In this document: in pieces, positions 9,847 through 16,645 of the stretch
Position numbering within the stretch: the stretch's first letter is position 1
Layout: the number at the start of each line of letters is the position of its first letter
Origin: Ramicandelaber brevisporus
Taxonomy: Eukaryota; Kickxellomycota; Ramicandelaberales; Ramicandelaberaceae
DNA: 16,645 nt
NCBI GenBank assembly: GCA_025201865.1
Contig: MU603180.1
Coordinates: 1-16,645, forward strand
Direction of reading: 5' to 3'
Made by a program: the position numbers and the translations under genes
The notes under the pieces: model-generated
What the model saw: only the letters and a program-made list of their open reading frames with translations
The model's database searches: none
Told to the model about the DNA's origin: nothing

Positions 9847-12800
9847 ATGGATAACCATTCTCTACCAGGTGGTCAGCACGACAGCTCGCCATCTCATTCT
9901 CGCTCACCAGTGCGTGATTCTCAGCCAGCTCGTTCCAAACTACTCAGCACTCCAAATGTCATTGCGATTGTGTCATTCCTTGCTCGAGATTCTGCCTGGA
10001 TCAATACACTCAATAAAATTTTGATGAGACTCAAACGTATGAAATTGGACTGTTATTTGATCATATGGCGAGACTTGCTGGAAGGGTTCTTGTTACTAGC
10101 GAACCAGCTCGTACCTCACTCGTCCAATGTAGCGAGGCTTGCTTCCTCAATTCAGTCACTCAGTCACGATCACATAGACTCATTTATCAATTTGATGGCT
10201 GAGGCAAAGCAGCAATCTTCAGATAAAAAAGATATCATCCATATGTTGCTCAGTTCTTTTGGTCAGAGCGCACGGAATGTCGGTATAGTTGATACCTATA
10301 ATCATCTGTACCGCTTGTTAGTCGAGAAGATTCACAGTTGCAGATGTGAGAATGGCAAACTTGTTAATATTGATTACATTGGCATTAAAGCATCAGGCCA
10401 CTGTGACTTAGAGAAGCTGGTGACTGGTAGATTGATGTGTCAACAGAAGTGCAGTCCCAATAGTTTGAGTTATAAATATCACTCCACTCCATCCACTCTT
10501 GTCATTGGAGTATTCCGTGGAAGTAACATTGAGATGACCATGAATGATACAATAACTATCACTGATGTAAATGGCATTAAGCATCTGTATACATTGGATG
10601 CGCTGATGTATTGTGACCAAGTTCTTGGATATCTTGTAACTGCCATTTATCAAAACAGTCAACTGCTCCAGCTTGATACCAGTGGAACCTACACGCCAGT
10701 TCCTGGTGGTTTGCTCAATCAGGATGTCTGCACAGGTATCTACTATGTTCGATATAGGCGTGTTGAACGTGACAACGATAACACCAGTTTTATTATCAAC
10801 AGCAATCAATTGTCGTCCAGCTTGCAGTTAATGAACACCGCTGCAACGTCAAGTTCACCAACTATTATTCCCTTTGTTTCTTCTTATCAAGCTCAACAGC
10901 AACAGTCACAACAATTCAACAACCCATCAGCTGGCGCAACTCAAACTGTGCCTGCGAAACGCAGTCATAATTTAGCTATTGATGGCACTATCCTTCAGTC
11001 TGGCACTGTAAAGCGAAGTAGAGTATCCAATCCATCTGTCCAATCTAGTGATAACAATCAACACTGTCAGTCGTCTGGCTCGTCTTCATTTGCACATGTC
11101 ATTCCAGCCTCCATTTCAACAGCTGTAGTCAACCAACCATCACTATCAGACAGCATCCAGCAACTACAAGCAAGCAATCGCGAGTTGGCTAGCCGCATTC
11201 AAAGATACGCTTCTCAGCGCGTTCATCCTCGCCTTGGCAATAGTAGTGCATCTGATTCGTCCACCACTCATTCCACTCAGCAGCAGCAACAACAGTCCTC
11301 ATCTCATGAACCATTGCCTGGTTATAAGAATATGGTGTGTTACATTGCAAAACAGGAGACTGTATCTAATTGTGATTTGGATTTGGGTAGCGGCATGTTG
11401 CACGTTGCTTGTGTGAACTTGAGGGATATAAATGGTGTCGCAGCTTCCGAACAAATCAGCAAACAACTCAGCCAATGTCATGCCATTGGTTTTACAGAGT
11501 TCTCTTCTGAAGCGTATGAAGAGATTAAGCTGCATTGTGGCGATAGTGTGACTGTATTGAGAAACGGCAGAGTTGGCATTGCGATTAAAAATTCAAATGC
11601 CAAATCAGTGGTTCAAGTACCAATAGCAATAGATGAGTTTGTGGACGCATATGGCAAGAATCTATCAGAATCAGTACGAACAAGTATCAAAGCTGATATA
11701 CACAGCAGGCTGGCATTGTTTGAGCTCACGTTGATTTGTGGCACGAATGTTCATTTTGCCGTGGTCTACTATCACTCTAACTGGTCTGCTCATATTGATG
11801 CTCGCAGAGTGTTTGGAAAATGTATCAGATACTGCCTCAAAAAAGTACAGTTACACTCCTTGCATTGTGCCATTGGTGATTTCAACTCAACAGCTCATTG
11901 GATCGATCGGTACAGACTCAATCTCCTAGCTACAACAGAAGAGCAACACCGCAATGAGCAGCATTATCGCAATCTTATTAGTGATTATAAAGGAGAAAAT
12001 AAACACCATTGTGAATCTGTATTGGAACCGCTAGCTGAAGTTGGACTGTTTGATCCTGTTCATTTAGCTCGATGCTTCAACTTGCCAACTAGTTCAGCTG
12101 ATATTCATCATCGCTTCTCATTCATGAAGAATAACCAGCCAGTCTCTGCAATTGATTGTTGTTTTGTGCCTGTTCATCTTCTGCCTGGGTGTGTCATTAG
12201 TTATGGCACTGGATCTGGCTTATGGCCGTACTTAGACCATCTTGCACTAGGTGTGAGCATATCGTTGAAACAGGCAGATGCTATCGACACTACTTCATCA
12301 ATCAACATCTCTCAATCCTACTTTGAGTTGCCGCCGATTCCACAGAATCACATCATTATTCGTAGACCAATTAACTACATGGACACAACAACTAGGTTCA
12401 AGTTCACTATTGACAACAACAGCAACAACAGCCTCAGCATGTCATCCACTGTAACTCGTAGTGCCACTCCACACCAACATCCACCTTCTAATATTAGTGA
12501 TGGTCTTTTTCTTCAAGGCATAGGATCTGGCTATTCTGCATTTGATTCTTCATCAACTTACAAAGCCTTTCTGATTGACTTGGGGCAGCAACAGCAACAG
12601 CCAGTTCAGCAGTGTGCATCATCAGTCACAGTTGCAACTGAGACTATTGTCTCGAAGCCGCGTCGTCGCGGCCGGCCACGCAAGAGTGAGCAACAACAAC
12701 AGCAGCAAAATGCACCATTGCCAACTGTCCAATCTGAGCAACAGCCGAAACAGTCTAGTACACTAACTGGCGAACAACATCAACTGTCTAATGGTTATAA

Positions 12801-13356
12801 AAACACATACGTAGATAACCTCACAGTACTCTACAATAAACTACAGAAATTGGCGGTTGAAACAAGTCCAATCACTCAGCTTGGCACAATTCGAAAAGCT
12901 CTACGTATCAAGTCATCAACCACAGTAGTCTCAACTAAGGTTCCTATTAAGAAAATTGAGGCTGTAGTTCAGCAACTTCGAGATGTGATTCCAAATCTTC
13001 AAATATTTGAACACTCTGAAATACTGCAGGAAGCAACTGATGTCATCAAATTAATTAAAGACAATCAAACGTTGACAATAGCAGAAGCAGTAGCAGAATT
13101 GGATATTGTGCCAACTGAAGAAGGCGAATGGAAATCAAATTCACGCAGTGGCCAGCTGCACCCCAGGTTGAGAAGGTGTCTCAACAAGTGGCTGGATGAT
13201 AACAGTAGCAAGTCGTATCCACCGATGGTTGAAAGAGCGGAGTGGGCTAAGATAGCTGGTGTCGATATCAAAAGAATCGTTCAGTGGCTCGGAAAAGCTC
13301 GGCTTCGAAAAAGACGGAAGGCTCAAAATGCTACGCGCACTGCAGCTGACACTTAA
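9847..13356 (+). CDS. Composite EEP-endonuclease / AT-hook / TALE-homeodomain protein
   Basis: An uninterrupted 1169-aa protein. Order of parts: helical N-terminus (about 35-160); a Cys-containing domain about 160-310 (C165, C167, C198, C202) with weak resemblance to a deubiquitinase-like fold; a Ser/Gln-rich linker; an EEP (endonuclease/exonuclease/phosphatase) domain about 515-805. Candidate catalytic residues are N524, E551, Y641, D678 and N680 in GDFN, D770, and D797-H798. Next come a Gln-rich linker, an extended AT-hook RRRGRPRK (939-946), a helix-loop-helix-like domain (995-1071) and a TALE-like homeodomain (about 1101-1158, with KWL, SYPP and QWLGKARLR). The EEP part is most like those of LINE retrotransposons and AP endonucleases, yet no reverse transcriptase follows. 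I infer a domesticated or captured domain in a chromatin or DNA-binding regulator. The homeodomain lacks the invariant Asn51 (K1150 instead). ATG 9847 is the only in-frame ATG after the upstream stop. Confidence 0.85.
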   Translation: MDNHSLPGGQHDSSPSHSRSPVRDSQPARSKLLSTPNVIAIVSFLARDSAWINTLNKILMRLKRMKLDCYLIIWRDLLEGFLLLANQLVPHSSNVARLASSIQSLSHDHIDSFINLMAEAKQQSSDKKDIIHMLLSSFGQSARNVGIVDTYNHLYRLLVEKIHSCRCENGKLVNIDYIGIKASGHCDLEKLVTGRLMCQQKCSPNSLSYKYHSTPSTLVIGVFRGSNIEMTMNDTITITDVNGIKHLYTLDALMYCDQVLGYLVTAIYQNSQLLQLDTSGTYTPVPGGLLNQDVCTGIYYVRYRRVERDNDNTSFIINSNQLSSSLQLMNTAATSSSPTIIPFVSSYQAQQQQSQQFNNPSAGATQTVPAKRSHNLAIDGTILQSGTVKRSRVSNPSVQSSDNNQHCQSSGSSSFAHVIPASISTAVVNQPSLSDSIQQLQASNRELASRIQRYASQRVHPRLGNSSASDSSTTHSTQQQQQQSSSHEPLPGYKNMVCYIAKQETVSNCDLDLGSGMLHVACVNLRDINGVAASEQISKQLSQCHAIGFTEFSSEAYEEIKLHCGDSVTVLRNGRVGIAIKNSNAKSVVQVPIAIDEFVDAYGKNLSESVRTSIKADIHSRLALFELTLICGTNVHFAVVYYHSNWSAHIDARRVFGKCIRYCLKKVQLHSLHCAIGDFNSTAHWIDRYRLNLLATTEEQHRNEQHYRNLISDYKGENKHHCESVLEPLAEVGLFDPVHLARCFNLPTSSADIHHRFSFMKNNQPVSAIDCCFVPVHLLPGCVISYGTGSGLWPYLDHLALGVSISLKQADAIDTTSSINISQSYFELPPIPQNHIIIRRPINYMDTTTRFKFTIDNNSNNSLSMSSTVTRSATPHQHPPSNISDGLFLQGIGSGYSAFDSSSTYKAFLIDLGQQQQQPVQQCASSVTVATETIVSKPRRRGRPRKSEQQQQQQNAPLPTVQSEQQPKQSSTLTGEQHQLSNGYKNTYVDNLTVLYNKLQKLAVETSPITQLGTIRKALRIKSSTTVVSTKVPIKKIEAVVQQLRDVIPNLQIFEHSEILQEATDVIKLIKDNQTLTIAEAVAELDIVPTEEGEWKSNSRSGQLHPRLRRCLNKWLDDNSSKSYPPMVERAEWAKIAGVDIKRIVQWLGKARLRKRRKAQNATRTAADT
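12655..12684 (+). other. AT-hook motif coding segment
   Basis: Encodes KPRRRGRPRK, with the RGRP core flanked by basic residues that grips the minor groove of AT-rich DNA. It lies between Gln-rich linkers of the homeodomain/EEP protein and could also act as a nuclear localisation signal. Confidence 0.85.
12829..13059 (+). other. Helix-loop-helix-like shared domain (copy in the homeodomain protein)
   Basis: Residues 995-1071 start LYNKLQKL, pass through TTVV and KKIEAVVQQLRDVIP, and end with EILQEATDVIKLIK. The last 40 residues have the spacing of a bHLH helix-loop-helix (I...LR..P, then iLQeA..vI..iK) but no obvious preceding basic DNA-binding region. A matching segment lies near the C-terminus of the neighbouring zinc-finger protein. 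Confidence 0.55.
13147..13320 (+). other. Divergent TALE homeodomain coding segment
   Basis: Residues about 1101-1158. The KWLDD and SYPP signatures match the TALE three-residue-extension loop, and the recognition helix reads QWLGKARLRKRR where TALE proteins have NWFxNxRxR. The W and R anchors remain, but F49 is Leu and the otherwise invariant N51 is Lys. Confidence 0.7.
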
Positions 13357-13541
13357 ATCCACTCTGCTGTACTCCTCTTTAAGAATATCATTTTATTCAG
13401 TTTTTAGGGTTTAACTTATTCAGTATGTTTCCAATACATCTGTCAATGTCTTGTCAAGCCAGGTAGCGGAAAATGTATCGCCCAGCTGAGCAACTACCAC
13501 CTGAGGGGAGAGTTAATTGCAGATTGCCTGGCGGCTTTGGA
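13357..13541. other. 3' flank of the homeodomain/EEP gene
   Basis: A short AT-leaning 3' flank with no AATAAA and no open frame of interest. It contains a single TAGGGTTTA, which is not telomeric. Confidence 0.4.
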
Positions 13542-13808
13542 TCAAAGTGGATCCATTTGTCCCTTGCCATAGTCGATAGGTAAGCGAGCTTGGCTCCACG
13601 GAATCACCACGCATTGGAGCCAGGCCAGGAACACGAACCAGCCGAGCGCGCACGACATAACCATCACCCAGGACACCGCCACAATCTTGCATGCACCACG
13701 ACCACGACCATGAACCGAACGAGCACCATGCCGCGTGGAACCATCTTGAACCATCACCATCACCGCAGGAACCAAATGTGCAAATGCCAACTCTCGCAGC
13801 GCCGCCAT
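13542..13808 (-). CDS. Possible small single-pass membrane protein
   Basis: An 88-aa frame from ATG in a very favourable caagATGGCG context to TGA. Residues 1-41 are mixed, with a basic GRGRG patch around 34-38. About 42-70 is strongly hydrophobic (AVSWVMVMSCALGWFVFLAW), consistent with one membrane helix, and a short polar tail follows. I do not recognise a family. In its favour are the start context and the otherwise unexplained 1.9-kb gap between genes. Against it are the short length, His/Arg-rich alternative frames over the same DNA, and no codon signature I can judge by eye. Treat it as a hypothesis. Confidence 0.27.
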   Translation of the reverse strand: MAALRELAFAHLVPAVMVMVQDGSTRHGARSVHGRGRGACKIVAVSWVMVMSCALGWFVFLAWLQCVVIPWSQARLPIDYGKGQMDPL

Positions 13809-15254
13809 CTTGAACAAACCGCCTTTAACGCCGCTGTCGCTCCAACTTGATATTCACAGCACAGCTGCTAGCCACACCATCACACACCAAAGAGACTCAA
13901 CTCAAGCCAACTCGCTACTAACTAGACAGCGCACCAAACCCACCACACACATACACGGTTTCAAGGTCGAATCAATATATGGATATCACGTTTGTCGAAT
14001 ATGGACTCGGAATAGAAGGATCATTGTGCAAAGGATGGTCATCAAGTCTGAGGAAATCAGTCGAAATAGCTAAGGATACAGCAGGGAAGAATACGAGTCA
14101 GGATGTGTATGTGTATGTGTGTAATTGTGGCGGCGAGAGTGGTTCGCAAGTCAACAAAAGTTAAGTCTGAATGATCTGGATGTTGCAGCCAGCGAGTGCT
14201 CGTCGAGTCGATGATACTGGCACTGGCACAGTCGAAGTGAAGTGCAGCAACAACTGCACGCTCCGTTTCACACCCGCTCGTTCGTCCGTTGTGTCTCGAT
14301 CTGCCGTCGCTCATCTCGTCTTTCATACAGTTCGCACTCTGTCGTCACCATCACCGCTCGAAAACATCGTCAACTGCTGCTGCTGTAGCTGTCGCTCGCA
14401 CTGTCGTTCACCGCTGTCGCTGTCGTCCGTTCGTCTTGATCATCGTCGACCGCAAAGAATAAAAAAAGAGTTGAAAGCAAGAAAGAAATATTGAATTCGG
14501 ACATGACAACACAATTTTAGTGAGGGGTTTAGATGCTTCCCTGTGGATAGTACGATCACCGTCCAGGGTTGCTCGGCATATACCATGAAGGCAGGGATAC
14601 CGGGTCCCGTCCTTGACAAAAAAAAACCAGATGGGCTGGAAAATACTGGGTTGGAGGGCTTGTAGTTATTGACGATTGCCAGGCTGCGGCGCATCTACGC
14701 GTGCTTCCCGGTCCCATCAAAACGTGCCAGATATCGCGGATGTGCGACATCGCTTGCTGAAAGTTAGTCGAGATCGAAAGTGCCAACTGCTGCAGCAGAT
14801 GATCGATCGGGTGTACTGGGTCTGGGCAATCGGGCACCTTTTCGCGGAGGGAAAGGCAGTCGACTGCGTGGCTGTATGTGACGATGGTGTCGTGAGTTTG
14901 ACTGCATTTCCAATTGGTTACTAGAATATGCAGTGCAGAGTTGCAACACGCCGTTGAGCCAGCCCCGTGCCGGTGTGAGTCAAAACTGTTGCTCACACTG
15001 CTCGCCATAGATGGCGGGTTGCAGCGCTGGGAGCAAGGTATTGAAGAAGCATCTATTGTTGTTCTGCAGCTAACATCACTCCCTCTTACGATGAACTATT
15101 CACTCACAATGAAAGGTAAATACTATCTGTTAAAAAAAGGCGGAATAAACGAAGTAAAAACAAAAAGAAGGATGAGTAAGAAGAGATGGTGATATATGTA
15201 ATAGGCAGATTCGAGCAGATAAACTGTGAAGAACGCTAACAAGATGAGGAGCAA
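13809..15254. other. Gene-poor stretch between the homeodomain and zinc-finger genes
   Basis: About 1.4 kb with no gene I can support. Around 14190-14455 it is rich in TCG/GTCG/CGT trinucleotides. A-rich sequence follows (14456-14495), then mixed sequence with a 9-bp A run at about 14618-14626, and an A/G-rich end (15120-15190). Frames here (for example minus 15008-14556 from an ATG, 150 aa; and plus to a stop at 14924) are Cys/His/Ser-rich or lack an ATG and show no known motif. It may hold UTRs, a non-coding RNA, a split gene or a gene remnant. Confidence 0.4.
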
Positions 15255-16645
15255 CTATTGTGGCTGAGAAGTTGTCATACTGGATTCTCGTTTAAGCGAC
15301 TCGATGGCATTAATGGCCTCTTGCAAAACTTGTTTCTGGGTCATCGAGCTCCAAATGGGATCCAGATGACGCATTCGATCAATTGCAGTTTTGATTTTCT
15401 GATAATCTGTTTGATAGTGCACTACTGTTGAGGTTGGTACTGATATCTTCTTTCTCTCGGAGATGAAATCAGTGGCAGTATTGATCAAAGCGTGTCTGGG
15501 TGATACCCATACTCCACCAAGTAATCCATGCAACTTACTGTAAAGTTCCTTCTGTTCTGCGTGGTATTTACTCTGTGGCTCTTGCCGAGTAAAGGGTTGC
15601 TGTTGTAGCTCTGACAGAGATGAACCATATGATGATGATGATGTGTATGTATTTTTACGTGGCTGATACTGTCTACGTGGCTGCGAGGATTTGACTTCGT
15701 TTAGGACTGTAGCAGATGAAGCACGTTGTTGCTGCTGCTGCTGCTGCTGCTGCTGTTGCTGCTGTTGCTGCTGTTGCTGGAGTTGCTGGGGATGGTATAA
15801 CGGAATTGGTGCAAACTCTGATTTTCCGTGAGATTGTACTTCTCCTTGCTCGGCATTGGCATGGAATTCAGGGCCGGAGCTAGTACGACGATGCTCATGC
15901 GGCATAAGAACGCTGGGCACTTCCAGTCCAGTGTCTGAAAAGTGATACTGGTGATGCTGCTGCAGCTGAGTATTAAATGCACCCATATTGCTATTAATGG
16001 CAAACAAATTGATTGGCTGAGAGTCAGACTCATACTTGATCTGGTTCAATGCAATGTCAGAGAGTGAGGTGTTGCTGGCGCCACTATCGCTACGGTGTCT
16101 GTTATCGCCATTGTTATCAGCCTTAGAACCACCACGTCTCGCCTTCTTAAATAGAGGCTCATCCATTTGATCAACTACTGATTGGCAGTTAGGAGTGGCT
16201 TTCAAATGTCTACGCAGTGCATCTGTGCGGAAGAATCCAGCTTGGCATCCAGGGCATGTATATGGCTTGTATCCAGTGTGCAATCTGGCATGGCGCTGCT
16301 GGTCATGTTTACGGCTAAATGTGCGTTCGCAATGAGGACAGCCATATGGTCTCTGGGATGAATGCGATGCCAAGTGAGATCGCAAGTTAAACTGACGAGT
16401 AAATGTCTTTGTACAATCTGGATGCGTGCACTTGTACTGCAGAGGTGTTCCATCTGTGCCTCCCATTGTTATTAGCTCAGTTCCATCATCTGTTGTGGCC
16501 AATGCACTCTTAGTACGGCGGTGACGTCCACGACCACCACGACCAGCGCCAGTTCCACTTCCACCAACTGCTAGTTGATTAGTGCTTTGCGCAGAAATGT
16601 TAATCATACTAGCTGGATCATGATGATCAATAATGATGTTTGCAA
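15255..16645 (-). CDS. C2H2 zinc-finger transcription factor, 5'-partial (Crz1-like finger pattern)
   Basis: The frame runs from the right window edge to TAG. The first ATG seen (16607) would give 450 aa, but at least 12 more codons upstream are open, so the true start may lie outside. Numbered from 16607: an RGG-like basic stretch (about 22-33); finger 1 C60, C65, H78, H82; finger 2 C90, C93, H106, H110; finger 3 C118, C121, H134 with C141 as last ligand. The pattern FTRQFNLRSHL, FSRKHDQQRH, TDALRRHL plus a closing Cys resembles fungal Crz1-type calcineurin-responsive factors, so a sequence-specific nuclear regulator is likely. A basic KKARR follows the fingers as a possible NLS. The middle is Gln-rich with an 18-Gln run. 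Residues about 355-440 form an HLH-like domain shared with the neighbouring homeodomain protein. No calcineurin docking motif was confidently seen, so orthology to Crz1 is not claimed. Confidence 0.87.
   Translation of the reverse strand, partial: ANIIIDHHDPASMINISAQSTNQLAVGGSGTGAGRGGRGRHRRTKSALATTDDGTELITMGGTDGTPLQYKCTHPDCTKTFTRQFNLRSHLASHSSQRPYGCPHCERTFSRKHDQQRHARLHTGYKPYTCPGCQAGFFRTDALRRHLKATPNCQSVVDQMDEPLFKKARRGGSKADNNGDNRHRSDSGASNTSLSDIALNQIKYESDSQPINLFAINSNMGAFNTQLQQHHQYHFSDTGLEVPSVLMPHEHRRTSSGPEFHANAEQGEVQSHGKSEFAPIPLYHPQQLQQQQQQQQQQQQQQQQQQRASSATVLNEVKSSQPRRQYQPRKNTYTSSSSYGSSLSELQQQPFTRQEPQSKYHAEQKELYSKLHGLLGGVWVSPRHALINTATDFISERKKISVPTSTVVHYQTDYQKIKTAIDRMRHLDPIWSSMTQKQVLQEAINAIESLKRESSMTTSQPQ
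15288..15545 (-). other. Helix-loop-helix-like shared domain (copy in the zinc-finger protein)
   Basis: Residues about 355-440 start LYSKLHGL, pass through STVV and QKIKTAIDRMRHLDP, and end with QVLQEAINAIESLKR. They align without gaps over the last 50 residues with the domain in the homeodomain/EEP protein (about 13 identities, most others conservative). They also match the helix-loop-helix spacing of bHLH proteins without a clear basic region. Confidence 0.55.
15726..15779 (-). repeat. Poly-Gln tract in the zinc-finger protein
   Basis: Eighteen Gln codons, mostly CAG with some CAA, lie in the low-complexity linker between the zinc fingers and the C-terminal shared domain. They could act as an activation or condensation segment. 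Confidence 0.9.

Noticed and set aside
9514-9907. Minus-strand frames rich in poly-Leu or poly-Val resembling membrane proteins
   Set aside because: The hydrophobic runs are the reverse reading of the CAA/CAG/GAC triplet repeats upstream of the homeodomain/EEP gene.
10408-10809. 133-aa antisense frame inside the homeodomain/EEP gene
   Set aside because: It lies wholly opposite a well-supported coding region and shows no recognisable domain.
13404-13412. TAGGGTTTA as a telomere-type repeat
   Set aside because: Only a single copy, with no tandem array.
13590-13850. His-rich plus-strand frame opposite the 88-aa candidate
   Set aside because: It starts at TTG, is a monotonous His/Arg/Thr composition from CAC/CAT-rich DNA, and has no motif.
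15180-15230. Possible tRNA T-loop (GCTCGAATC on the minus strand)
   Set aside because: The flanks do not form an acceptor stem or D and anticodon arms, and the loop lacks the usual GTTC start.
1-16645. CRISPR arrays, insertion sequences, integrase sites, bacterial operons
   Set aside because: No direct-repeat/spacer pattern, terminal inverted repeats or transposase were seen. Gene structure and protein families are eukaryotic.
1-16645. Alternative genetic code
   Set aside because: All main frames end in TAA or TAG, Trp sites use TGG, and no in-frame stop interrupts conserved domains, so nothing argues against the standard code.

Overview
The window looks like nuclear DNA of a eukaryote with compact, intron-poor genes and a standard genetic code. 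The five main reading frames run 210 to 2299 codons without interruption and end in TAA or TAG. A fungus, probably an early-diverging lineage, is the best guess. Three things point that way: a PX-PH phospholipase D of the PLD1/Spo14 type, a zinc-finger cluster resembling the Crz1-like fungal pattern, and abundant poly-Gln/Asn/Ser/Thr tracts. No rRNA or tRNA was found to confirm this, so the assignment is tentative.

Layout: (1) 264-893, minus strand: a small MYND zinc-finger protein. (2) 894-1768: a divergent intergenic region ending in a pyrimidine-rich leader. (3) 1769-8668, plus strand: a giant phospholipase D (about 2299 aa) with PX, PH and both HKD catalytic motifs. A disordered insert of about 820 residues sits just before the second HKD. 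(4) 8776-9066, minus strand, convergent with PLD: a short Cys-containing protein with a GPI-like hydrophobic tail but no visible signal peptide. (5) 9067-9846: upstream region of the next gene, with two CGCGAAA boxes, a CCAAT box and CAA/CAG/GAC triplet repeats. (6) 9847-13356, plus strand: an 1169-aa composite protein with an N-terminal Cys-containing domain, a LINE/AP-endonuclease-like EEP domain, an AT-hook, a helix-loop-helix-like domain and a divergent TALE homeodomain. (7) 13357-15254: a gene-poor stretch with one possible 88-aa membrane protein on the minus strand. (8) 15255 to the right edge, minus strand: a C2H2 zinc-finger transcription factor, open at its 5' end.

The most interesting signal is an approximately 80-residue domain present near the C-termini of both the homeodomain/EEP protein and the neighbouring zinc-finger protein. 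It aligns over LYxKLxxL, then TVV, KI, LR, P, LQEA, I and K, and resembles a helix-loop-helix dimerisation module without a clear basic region. The two DNA-binding proteins may therefore pair or share a partner, which is an inference. The second notable feature is the EEP nuclease-like domain, which keeps the expected catalytic residues inside a host-type regulator and is not followed by any reverse transcriptase.
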